In this document: in pieces, positions 14,713 through 25,800 of the stretch
How the letters are laid out: every line of letters begins with the position of its first letter
How positions within the stretch are numbered: position 1 is the stretch's first letter
Source of the DNA: Papio anubis
Lineage: Eukaryota > Chordata > Mammalia > Primates > Cercopithecidae
DNA length: 64,000 nucleotides
Direction: 5' to 3'
Assembly: GCF_008728515.1 (NCBI RefSeq)
Contig: NC_044976.1
Coordinates: forward strand, 31,023,376 to 31,087,375
Position numbers and translations under genes: made by a program
Notes under the pieces: model-generated
What the model was told of the DNA's origin: nothing
The model's database searches: none
What the model saw: only the letters and a program-made list of their open reading frames with translations

Positions 14713-15782
14713 TTTAAGCAAATGTTTGGTTGGTATAGTTTTTTTGTTTTTTTAATTTAAATTGAAGGTAGCTGCCTCCTGAAAGCCAGCATTAAGCCAG
14801 AACACCCAGGCTCAAGCAAAAGACCCACCTCTCTGCAAAGGCAAAGTCTACTTCTGGTACCTCAAAGAAATCATTGTTCAGTCTCCCATAAGGAAGAGAT
14901 TCTTTACCAGGCTGTGAGCCAGTGTTACATGACTTGTGAATGGATATAAGTTACTTTTAACAACCCCTCTTACTTTTTTATTTGAATCCTCTGAATACCT
15001 GTCAGTATTTTAAAGTTGGCAATCCAGGACATTATAAGTAGGATGGAGCAGGAGAAAAATCCTATTGAAAGGACAAATTAAAATAGTAAATCGTCTCCTC
15101 TCCCTTCTGTATGTACTAGCTGCCTTGATTTTTTTTTTGGTGGGCGGGGGGGGATTTTTTTCATTCTTTATTGAACTTATTTTGCACAATAGTGTTTACA
15201 AATCTTATACATCTTACTTTGACAGAAGACTTATAATACCTTGTGGTTTTGAGACTGGTTGTCTCCTTTGCTTTTCTTCAAGGATTTTCCTTTTTCTTTT
15301 TACCCCACAGTGACCACTCTGCTCGTTAGGATTCTAGTGGCAGTATTTTTGTAACCTGTTAGACATGGATATGCCTCTTCACGATGGCCTCCTTGCTCTC
15401 TTTAGAGCTGCCCACCCAGAGTCTTGACTCTAGGGCAGGCTAGTGCTATTGTGGTATCAGTTGGTATTTAGTTTCATTTGCTGAACCCCAACTTTAAGTA
15501 TGAGTGTTAGTTAGGGAGCCTCCATTCTGTGGGAGAGTGTGGAAAGGCACTCTTTTGTCTCCATTATTAGTTAACAAGAGGTGTCTTTAGACCCTAGATG
15601 TTACCATCTCATTTGGTCAAGCCCCTGATACCTAGTTTCACATAGATGCTAATGTGGATGTAATATAGTTGTGACTAAGCCTATGCACAAAAAGCATTAC
15701 CTGATCTTAAGGTTTGGTATTCTAACCAAAGTTGACAGACTGCATCTGTCTTAATGGATATCTTAGGAGTTGGTTATTCTTT

Positions 15783-16076
15783 TTCTTTTTTTTTTTTCTT
15801 TTTTTTGAGACGGAGTTTCGCTTTTGTTGCCCAGGCTGGAGTGCAATGGCATGATTTCCACTCACCACAACCTCCGCCTCCTGGGTTCAAGGGATTCTCC
15901 TGTCTTAGCTGGGATTACATGCATGTGCCACCATGCCCGGCTAATTTTGTATTTTTTAGTAGAGACGGGGTTTCTCCATGTTGGTCAGGCTGGTCTCAAA
16001 CTCCCGACCTCAGGTTATCCGCCCACCTCGGCCCCTAAAGTGCTGGGATTACAGGCATGAGCCACCGTACCTGGCC
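15783..16076 (-). mobile_element. AluS-like in the S100PBP 3' UTR
   Basis: Antisense Alu with target-site duplication ggttattct (about 15772 and 16077). The left arm has a small deletion. Confidence 0.87.
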
Positions 16077-17305
16077 GGTTATTCTCTACAGATAGCCGTA
16101 GACATCATTTTGGGAAGTTTTGCAGTCTGGCATTTGTGCTGTTGTTCATTCTCTGTGAAGGTTGTTCATAGTTGCTGTAGCCTCTGTCTGGTTTTGTGAT
16201 TTCATCAATCCCATCTTTCTGTGTGAGTAACGCATTCTAAACATCCTACCCCACTTTAGAAACTGACTTGGGGAAAGCTTGGTCATTTAAGCCAACAATA
16301 AATTTGGGTGAATGTCCCTAAGTGTTTACTGTTTTTATCCAGTCAAGGATTTGCTTTTCCTTGAACATTTGGTTTAAATTCTGGGGCCAAAATGCAAAGG
16401 AGAAGTTCTATTCAAAGGCAGTTGTCGAAATCTATTATTTTAGTTAGCCTACTTGGCATTTACTACATCGGTCACTTCTCCAGGCTGCCCTAAATTAGGT
16501 TGGTGGAGTGAGACATGCCAAACATCCACCTTTGGGACCACAGCATAGTTAAAATTAAATGTAGTTGGAATAGCTAGCATTGCAGCTGTCTAGTTCCCTA
16601 CAGAAAACCTAAGGAGTGAAGGGACAGGATTTTGCTTAGGCAAAAATCTAAGACTCATGTTCTTACCCTCCTGGTACATGTGGTTTTGAGACTGAATGTG
16701 TAATAGGAGCACTGCCTTTGCCAAATCAAATGAGTGACAGGTTAACTAGAAAATGTGACAATCACATTTCCTCTTAGCTCAAATAATTCTGTTTTTCCAA
16801 AGCTTTAGCAGCTTAATTAAATCTGTTGGACTGGGGGAGGAGAGAGCTGTTCTCTAGTGGTTAACATGGTATTCTTTAAGAAGAAAAAACAAAGCCAAAG
16901 AAAACTCATTATCTGGCATGTTCGCCTTAAAGATGGTAGTGGGTAGAATCTGGAGTTTTCATCTCTTTTCAAAGCTGGGTATCTCTTATATTTGGTGTTG
17001 GCCTCTAAGTCTAATATTGCAGTTGGAATTCTTGCTGTATTATTTTTAAAGTAAGTGTTATGTGCATTTAACTGCTTTCTTCATCCATGATGACATTCCC
17101 ACCATGGGGGTCTTGACAAAGCAGAGTAAAAATATGCTGTTTACATTGTTTACTTATAAGTAAGGAGCCTGAAATAACCTGTAGTTTCTAATGCAGGCCC
17201 TGATTTACTTGCGTTGTCAGTTTCAATTATGAAACTGAAGTTTGGTGCCTCCTCTTTATCATGTTTTTTCTCTTGTAGCAGTTGTGTTTAATGTCATTAA
17301 AAAGA

Positions 17306-17311
17306 AATAAA
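17306..17311 (+). terminator. S100PBP: Probable S100PBP poly(A) signal
   Basis: Canonical AATAAA with a downstream TTCTTCGTCAGTGACATATG region suitable as a GU-rich element. It is the last strong + strand signal before the gene-free stretch. Confidence 0.65.
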
Positions 17312-17335
17312 AGTTCTTCGTCAGTGACATATGTA

Positions 17336-20300
17336 CTGTGGCGGTCTGTCGTAGGCTTCGATGGAGGGTTATTTGCCTTCTTCCTTTGTGTAGGTAGGTT
17401 AGTGGGGTGGGGACGGGGGCGGCAGTTAGTAGAATGTGGTACTGGGAAGGCGAGGGTGCTTGCTCCCTATTCTTTTGAAGGTAAATTACAGTGTTGAGAA
17501 AGGTGTTCTAGCAGTTAAGAAATGTTGAAATTGATTGGGATTTGCAGCTACATATGGTGCATGTCAACCTGACATAGGGAGAGCCTGAAATATCATTATG
17601 CCTCAGTTTTTGCAGAGGGGGAAGATGGCTCAGCCCTGATCAGGCAGGCATTGCCTTTTATTCCTTCCCATGGCTGTGTGGTTGGCCTCCCTATTTCTGC
17701 TTCTCCAGAGCTAGCACTGATTAGGGAAGAAGCCATGCTATCCCCGAGCATTCTCTCTTTGAAGGGGATGTAAGAAACCAGAATCAGTGATACAGAATTG
17801 ATGGTTGTTCATAACCCAGTTTCTCAAGAAACTGCGGCTCCTAAAAACTAGGTGAAGGTTGGATAAGTGTGGGTAGATGTGGGAGACATAGTGTTCCTTA
17901 GATCCCTTTCGTGAACCAAAGCTTCTTAGACTTACCCCCAGAAGCAAGGAGAAGAGGGAAGGTAATAATAACTTGTCACCTATGTTAGCCAGTGCTTTAA
18001 AAATCTGAGTTCATGCTGACAGAACAAGTAACAACATGTTTAGCCATGCTGTCTGGCCTGCTGTGCTATAAGTTTTGTCTATAAATTCTAGATAAAATAT
18101 AGTATTGAGTCCATGCAAAAGACTCAATATAAGTTTGCTAAGTACTCAGCAACTTGACATTCTTGTCTCAATCTGAGGTACTCTCCTTAACCTATGCATA
18201 TCTGTTTTGTTCCTATCAGGTGTAGATAGGATCTTTTGTTCATTTTACATTACGGAAAAGTGAAGAGGAAAAGGAGAAATGGACCTTCTCCAAGAGGAAG
18301 GGGGTCGTTCTCTGATTAGCCTATTTTGAGCTTTTATTGGAAGAAAAAACCCAACCACCTAAAGCTAGAAAGTGGAGTTCCCTGCTTCTCTTAGTATTCT
18401 GCTTTTCTAAGAGAAAACAATTATTCCTAAGCTGATTTTAGTGTATGCTTGGTTTGTATGCCAGAGCACCTGTCAGGAAAAAAAAAAAAATTCCACTTGT
18501 CAAAGGAAGTATCAGCTGGTCAGTGGTGGAATTCCTAAATGAACAGGCTCCCGCCTTGTCCTTCCTCCCCACCTGTCTTCCCCCTGTGACAACTGGGACA
18601 TGCCATAGACGGAAAATCTGGCCCTCCCCAGCACCCATTGAGAAGGGGGTGGAATATAATATTTTGGATAACCTTTAAAGCAGTCTAAGTGATAGTCCTG
18701 AAATATATCACTAAGGAACTATTTGTTTTGAGAAAGCGCCTCGCTCTGTTGCCCAGGCTGGAGTGCAGTGGCGCGATCTTGACTCACTGCAACCTCCGCC
18801 TCCTGGGTTCAAGTGGTTCTCATGTCTCAGCCTCCTGAGTAGCTGGAATTACAGGTGTGCGCCAACACTCCTGGTTAATTTTTGTATTTTTAGTAGAGAC
18901 AGGGTTTCACCATGTTGACCAGGCTGGTCTTGAACTCCTGGCCTCAAGTGATCTGCCCCACCTTGGCCTCCCAAAGTGTTGGGATTACAGGCGTGAGCCA
19001 CTGCACCTGACTAGGAACTATTTGTATACAAAGTTTTCCTTCAACTTCAAGTCACATTTGAAGGTTTGGTAATATTTTGTACCGATGGAGCTTGATGGAG
19101 CTGGGCAAGGGAGGAGGGTGAGCAGGGTGTCCCATTTATAGAAGCAATTTGTTCTTGGAGGCTACTTCTTAAATGCAAATTCCAGTAACCGTCACATAGG
19201 TTTAAAGAGAGTCAGAAATAAATCGAAAGCATCATATTAATGGGTTGGTGAGATTTTGCACATTTTTGTTAAGGGTTGAACCAAAACTCTTAAAAATGGA
19301 TTCTTGAGAAGGCCCATTCTGAAAAACTAGGGGACAAGAGTAGGAGGAGAAAAGGACTCTTGCCTCATAGAAACACTCACCAGTCTATCTTCCTCCCCTC
19401 AGACCCTGAGGTTTCCCTCATGCTCCTAGGAGGGAGGATGCACCTTGGCTCCTATTGTAGGAAGTAGGTAGAGTCTGGGAATCTTCTAAATTCTCTGTTT
19501 TTGGCAGATAAGGACACCAAGACCTAACCTCAGAGAATTAACTTGCCTGAGGTGTTAGGTGATTACAAGGCAGGGTCTCCTGCTTCTCAGACCAACATTT
19601 CTCCCACAGGCCTGCTGTAGTCTGCAAGTGAGGTCTCTTGGTCTCAGAGACCTGCCTGTGCCTTTCCACAGTTAGGAGAAAATGTCCGTGGATCTATGTG
19701 ATGGTGGTGAAAGGATCACATCCCAAGTCTAGCTGTGTAGGGTTCGACTTTGCAACTACAGTGATTCAGGGAAGGCTCAATTGTTACACAATTGGGAGTT
19801 TAGGGAGGTAATTAAAGGTAATGGAGTTTTATCTAAGCCAAGAGTGTTACGTCTTCTTCTGTCATACCCTTTATGATGTACCACAGGCACAGATTAAGTT
19901 GAAGACGGGAAACCCCCATTAGCAGAGCTCCCTGAGCCCCACTGACTATACCTAGTGCTGACTTCGGGGCTTTTCCATCATTTGGCACTAGATGGGTACA
20001 GAGGGCCTAGGAAATACCTCTTTGAGGTTTGGCTTAGAGTTTGGTGTGCAACTCAGTTTCCTACCTTGCTGTGCAGCCTCTAAAACCTTCTTTCCCTCTG
20101 CTTTCAGAACCTTTTAAAACAGTCAACTCCAAGCCCTGCTCACCGGACATTTTCTCTCCAAGCTCTTCCTGGCTCTGGACACGAAATGTTCGAGGTGCAC
20201 CATTTACTGGTTTTTGCTCCTTGGCTAATATCATTACTCTTTCAGTCTGCTGTTGGGATCATAATGGTGTTCCTTTAACAGCCTAGAACAGCAGGCTGTG

Positions 20301-20690
20301 AATACTGAGCTGCAGAAAGCAGCTTTTGCTGTTCCCCTTCACTCCTTCCTTACCCTAGGGAGAAACAAGAATTGCATTCCTTTGGCCAGGAAAAGCACCC
20401 AGCCCCATCCAGTGGGGAAAACCCTTTGTTTTAAAAACTGAGTACCAGCCTGCATACCTATCTAGTGAGGCAGCCCAAGCTTGGTTTGGGGGAGCCTCAG
20501 TCATAGGATGATGGAGCAGCTATTTTCTTCTCCTACACGTGCACCCCCATCTGTTTGAGATTTCCCTTCCAACTCCAGCTTGGCTGGCAGGCATGTCCCT
20601 AAGAAGCTGCAGGCCAAAATGGAGAGAGAGAACTGACTCCCTCCTCCACACATCCTGACTTGCTGCCAATTGCCAGAAAAAGAGGGCAAC
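17336..20690. other. Gene-free spacer between S100PBP and FNDC5
   Basis: Apart from the Alu at 18726-19012 I see no gene, no RNA and no clear repeat. The short open frames lack splice context or recognisable protein sequence. Confidence 0.6.
18726..19012 (-). mobile_element. AluS-like
   Basis: Antisense Alu lacking a long poly(T), with target-site duplication aggaactatttg on both sides. Confidence 0.87.
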
Positions 20691-20699
20691 ATTTGGGCA

Positions 20700-22776
20700 T
20701 TTACCAGAAGACAAGGGATGTGCCTTTTCATTTGTCTTTTTATTTTACATTTAAAAAGTGGTTATTGCTCTAAGTGGATCAGAGGTAAGGACCTCTCCCC
20801 TAAGGAGCCTTGGCCTTGCAGCCCCATTCAGCAGGGATGGAAGTCACAAGACAATGAGTGGAGCCTCATGCCCTCCCATGAGGAAGCCCTTAGTATTGCT
20901 GACATCTGCCCTTTATCCTGTCTCTCCTCCCCAGTGCTGCCACACTTGGGCAAAGCAGAGTGGTGGCAGACCCAGCCTTGAGAGCTCTTGTAGACCGGAA
21001 GGAAGGGGCGGTCATTGGGTGATGGCTTCTGGCGCTCTGGCTTGGGGACCGATGCTCTTACTCATTTCAACAAATATTTACTGAGTACCAGGCTTGTGCT
21101 AGGTGTGGTTCACCCACACCCATCCTTGGCCGCCAATGGAAGATGCAGAGGTCCACCTCTTCCCATGCAGGTATCTGGCAGCCATAACTCGTCAGTCCTA
21201 GCGAAGAGTCTACCTTCCCTCATCAAGCACCATTTTTTTAAGCCAGAAAGGGGCAGTGGAGAGAGAGACCTGTCACCTCACACCACTCAGGCTCTAAGGA
21301 AGGACATGAGGACCCTGGGTAACTTTCACGGAACCCTGGATGAGATGGCAAGATATGAAGACCCCAGAGGCCAGTGATGATAGCCAGGGCTGCTCTTCCT
21401 GTCTGTGGTGAATGGCTCAGGCCTGCCTTCCAGCAGCTTCCACTCCAGAAGGGGTGTTTTAGTAACCCCCAGAATGCCAGATGTGATGTGACTTTTCAGT
21501 TGTCCAAGCTAGCATTTCTCAAATTCCAAGAGATACTTCCTAAATAAATTAGACCAGTACCTTCCAGGTCTTCCTAAGACCCCAAACTGATGATCTTACA
21601 GTCATAAGGGTCAAAGAAGATAGAGGATGCAGGCAACCAGCTCAGTCTTCGGGGGAATCTCTCTGCCCTCTAGAGTGTGGCCTTCTGATTTTTGTTTTCC
21701 AAGAGACAAACCAGGTAACATCTTACACACTTGCAAAGGTGAGTATCACACCACAAACATGTCCTTGATGGCTGGATCCAGAAAAGGCTTGATGGCAGCC
21801 ATGATCCTGCATGGCAGGCAGCCCCACAGCTTCTCTGATGTTCCTTGGTCTGAAAGACACAGCTTGCGTCAGTCCTCGTGCTTGTCATCTCCCAGGGCTT
21901 TGTGCATTTTCTCAAAGAGGAAGCCAGTCCAGGAGAGGCAAGGAGGCAGAAGGCTGTGTCTCATGCAGCTTTGCCTTTTCCAGAATGGGGCCAGGCCTTT
22001 TAGTTTTGTGGCTTATTTTTATTTTATTTTTTTTTTGCAGAATTTGGGTTTGTAGTTCAGCCTCCTTCATCTGACTAGGGCAAGGAGAAAAGAAAACTGC
22101 AGCTAGCTGTGCCTCCTCCCCGCTGCTGCAGTCGTCCCGCTCCCTGTGCCCGTGGGCCCGGGGACCAGCTGAGAAGAAAAATGGAATCCTTCTCTCTGCA
22201 GACAGGCAGTCACGCTTCAATGATGTTCACTGAGGGCTTGTTTGGAAACTGGGAGGAAAAAAATGAGAGAAGCGGCCAGGACTAATTGAATAGACTTCTT
22301 GCAAGGCTGGAAACAGAGGACAGAAGAAGGAAGGGAGGAGCAGCAGGGCTGCAGCCTAAATAAGCCAGGCTCTTGTCCCTTGTGGAAGGAAAAGAGAAGC
22401 CCTGCCTGGATGTCTTGTCTTTCTGCCTTTTCAAACCCAGCCTTCAGCCTCACTCAACTGAATGGCCAAGACTGGGTCCTGGGCCCATGGCCCCTGGCAC
22501 CCAGTTTACCCCCAGCAGTCATCCCTCTGAGTGCAGCCTCAGCCACTGACATTGTTGAGGTGCTTCTGGAGATGGGGGTTAATAAAAGGCTTCAGGAAAG
22601 TGCTCCAGAGAGAGGACAGTAAGCCAGAGGGTACAAGGAGATGGAGGGAAGAGGAGATGTAGAGAGGGCCAGATGTTTGTTGGATAATCATCGTCAGAAC
22701 CATGAGATCATGAGATCCTCTCACATTCTCTACTGTCTGTCTTCTTAGCTGCTCAGGGTAAGCACTGAAAAGGTTT
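20700..22776 (-). other. FNDC5: FNDC5 3' untranslated region (extent inferred)
   Basis: The sequence after the stop on the - strand. A minus-strand AATAAA (TTTATT at 20739-20744) marks a plausible end about 2 kb downstream. An A-rich stretch at 22013-22036 contains further AATAAA-like signals and may give a short 3' UTR. Apart from the MIR at its start I see no clear repeat and no other gene here. Confidence 0.6.
20739..20744 (-). terminator. FNDC5: Candidate FNDC5 poly(A) signal
   Basis: AATAAA on the minus strand, within gtaaaataaaaagac. The distance from the stop suits a 2 kb 3' UTR. The call rests on the motif alone. Confidence 0.5.
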
Positions 22777-22865
22777 TCATATCTGTTTTACAGAAGAGGA
22801 AATGAAGGTACAGCAGTAAAGCACCTGCCCAAGGTCACAAGGCACAGCAGGAGCAGGAATGAGCC
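22775..22865 (-). repeat. MIR at the FNDC5 last splice acceptor
   Basis: The minus strand reads tgtgaccttgggcaggtg...cctcttctgtaaaacag, which is MIR core text. Its pyrimidine-rich part serves as the acceptor of the last FNDC5 exon. Confidence 0.7.
22777..22782 (-). CDS. FNDC5: FNDC5 last coding exon: one Ile codon and the stop
   Basis: After the minus-strand acceptor ...cctcttctgtaaaacag the exon reads ATA TGA, giving the expected C-terminal Ile212 and stop. Six nucleotides bring the coding length to exactly 213 codons. The acceptor lies inside MIR-like sequence (22775-22865). I place it by frame, splice signal and the known SKI ending; no other minus-strand acceptor followed by Ile-stop was found in the scanned region. 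Confidence 0.8.
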   Translation of the reverse strand: M

Positions 22866-25800
22866 AGATACCCCATTCCTGTTGTCCCGCGCCAACCAAG
22901 AATTCTGCCCTCCCCATTCATTTTTTTTTTTTTTTTCCCCAAATCACCACTGGCCCCTGGCACCCTGCAAAAGGAGAGGATCCAAAATCAACTTGCAGTG
23001 TCCCTGTGTCACACAGGCAGCAGCCAAGTCTGGCTCTGCCCAGCTGTCACCATGCCAGGCCCTGAGCTGACCCCCTCTTCAGTCCAGGGATTACCAGAGC
23101 ACAAGGCACAGGGTGGCCTACCCAGGCCCAGGTCTTGCCCTCACCTTGCTGCGGAGAAGCCCCCCGCCCTGGTGCTCTGGTGTGCTGGTTTCTGATGCAC
23201 TCTTGGTTTTTTCCTTGTTGTTATTGGGTTCATTGTCCTTGATGATGTCATACTGGCGGCAGAAGAGGGCAATGACACCTGAGGGGGACAAGTGAGCAGT
23301 CAGAGGCCAGGGCCTGGGTTCCTGCCTCACCTGCTTCTTTCCCACTAGTGCTTGCCAATGGTCTCTCCTGATTGTGCCTCACCTGCACTACTGTAGCACC
23401 CTCCCTCTGCCCTCTGGCTCCTGTTTTCACCTGTGCCCTCATGAGCCACCCCTTTCACTGCTGCTAGGCTGATCTTCCTACAATATGAGTCTGATCATAT
23501 CTCCTCTCCTCCTTTCCTTTAAACCTCTGACAACGGCCAGGCGCGGTGGCTCACGCCTGTAATCCCAGCACTTTGGTTTTGTTTTTTATTTTGAGATGGA
23601 GTTTCACTCTTGTTGCCCAGGCCGGAGTGCAATGGCGCCATCTTGGCTCACTGCAACCTCCGCCTTCCAGATTCAAGTGATTCTCCTGCTTCAGCCTCCA
23701 AAGTAACTGGGATTACAGGCATGAACCACCACGCCTGGCTAATTTTGTATTTTTAGTAGAGATAGGGTTTCTCCATGTTGGTCAGGCTGGTCTCGAACTC
23801 CCGACCTCAGGTGATCCGCTCACCTTGGCCTCCCAAAGTGCTGAGATTACAGGCATGAGCCACAGTGCCCAGCAATCCCAGCACTTTGGGAAGCCAAGGT
23901 GGGCGGATCACGAGGTCAGGAAATAGAGACCAGCCTGGCCAACACGGTGAAACCCCGTCTACTAAACACACAAAAAATTAGTTGGGCATGGTGGCAGGTG
24001 CCTGTAATCCCAGCTACTCAGGAGGCTGAGGCAGGAGAATAGCTTGAACCTGGGAGGCGGAGGTTGCAGTGAGCCGAGATCACAGCACTGCACTCCAGCC
24101 TGGGCAACAGAGTGAGACTCTGTCTCAGAGAAAAACAAAAAAACAAACAAAATCTCTAACAGCTCTGGTTTTCCTTGAGGGGAAAATAGAAACAATAATA
24201 GCATTTGTTGAACTTGTGCCAGGCCCTGTGCTGTGCCCTGACATATTCTATCTCACTTAATCCTCATAACTCTGTGAGGATACCTATTATTATCATTCCC
24301 AGGGTACAAGTGAGGACACTGATATAGAGAGAGTTTCACTAACTTAACTCAAGGTCACACAGTGGCAGAACTAGGACATAAACTCCAGGGCCTGCAGTCT
24401 GTTAAATGCTTAGTTTTATCAAACTAATAATACATGAACAGAATGTTTTTTGAAAGTCAGACAGTATTAAGGCAGCCAACTCCAGTCCTTCTAGGTGTTT
24501 TCCCAATTTTACCTCTATATTTAGAATGTTATTTCTTGATCTATTTTAGAAATCTGTTGACTTCCAACCAGGGCAGATAAAGCATCACAACTTCCTCTAC
24601 TTCCCTCCCTATTATCCTAACAGAATTACATCACAATTTTGGGTTAATTCACTATGTTTATATTGTTATGATTATATCAATACTGTCTGTGCCAAATCTA
24701 ATAACGCACCATAAGCAAACCTCCTCTTTTGTACAACCCTTTGTTTTTGCCTCATTTTTCCAAGTGCCTGTTATTCTGTGTGCCTAAGGAACATTTTTTT
24801 CCAAATGCTTCTACAATACAGCCTGCCTTTTCAACCACCATGCTAATAAAGCTTTAGCATAATATTCAAATCCCTCAAAAGACTCCAGTCTACAGCCTCG
24901 CCATCCTTTACTCCCCCACGTTCCACCTTCTCTCTTGGATTGCAGCTGCCCTGAACCAAACTGAACTTACTTTATTTCTTGAACATACCATGCCCTGAAC
25001 ACTATTCTTCTTTTGGCTGCCTGGTGAACTCCTATTTATCCTTCAAAGCTCAATTCCCATGTTATCTCCTCTGTGTTTTTCCTGATTTCTAACCCACAGT
25101 TATTCCCTCTGCTCTCCTACATGATACTATCATAGCATTCATCACATTGGATTATAGTTAAGTTCAGCCCAAGAAAATGAAAAAGAAAAATTTAGAAGAG
25201 TAAACGAGAAGAAAAGAAGTAAGTTCGGGCCTGGCTTCGCCCAGACAGTTCTTTGCAGGCACAGGGGTATTCTTAGTCATGATTGTAGCACTACTGTTTG
25301 GGCTGGAGTGATTGTTCAGTAAATGCTGGTTGAATTGAGTACAAAGATGAATGAAACTTGGCCTTTACCAGCCTGGGCAACATAGCAAGGCAAGATCCCA
25401 TCTCTACAAAAAATAAAAATTTAGCCAGGCATGGTGGCACATGTCTGTAGTCCCAGCTACTCAGGAGGCTAAGGCATGACGATCACTTGAGCCCAAGAGG
25501 TCAAGTCTGCAGTGAGCTGTGATTGCACCACTGCACTCCAACCTAGGTCTCAAGAAACAAAACAAAACAAACAAAAAGCTTGGTCTTCATTCTCAGGGAG
25601 CTCACAGACCACAGGTAAAGGAAAGAGACAAAAGCCCAACTAACTTACATATGAAAGGCTAAAGAGAGGAGTGAACAGTATGCCGTGGGGGTGTAGAAGC
25701 AGGAGGGCCATTCTAATGGACAGATTGAGGGAGTTTTTACCGTGGCTGTCTTGCAGCCATGGTGCCTGGGTCTAGAAGGGTGAGTAGGTTAGGAGAATGT

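Larger units (their letters stand above)
14460..17335 (+). other. S100PBP: S100PBP 3' untranslated region
   Basis: The sequence after the S100PBP stop has no competing gene. It includes a TG microsatellite (14657-14712) and one antisense Alu (15783-16076). A canonical AATAAA lies at 17306-17311, followed by a T/G-rich stretch, which is the most plausible end. An earlier AATAAA near 16299 could give a shorter transcript. The end is inferred from the signal only. Confidence 0.7.

Noticed and set aside
21627..22055. Plus-strand frames of 100-140 codons across the FNDC5 3' UTR
   Set aside because: No splice context, no recognised domain, and they overlap other frames on both strands.
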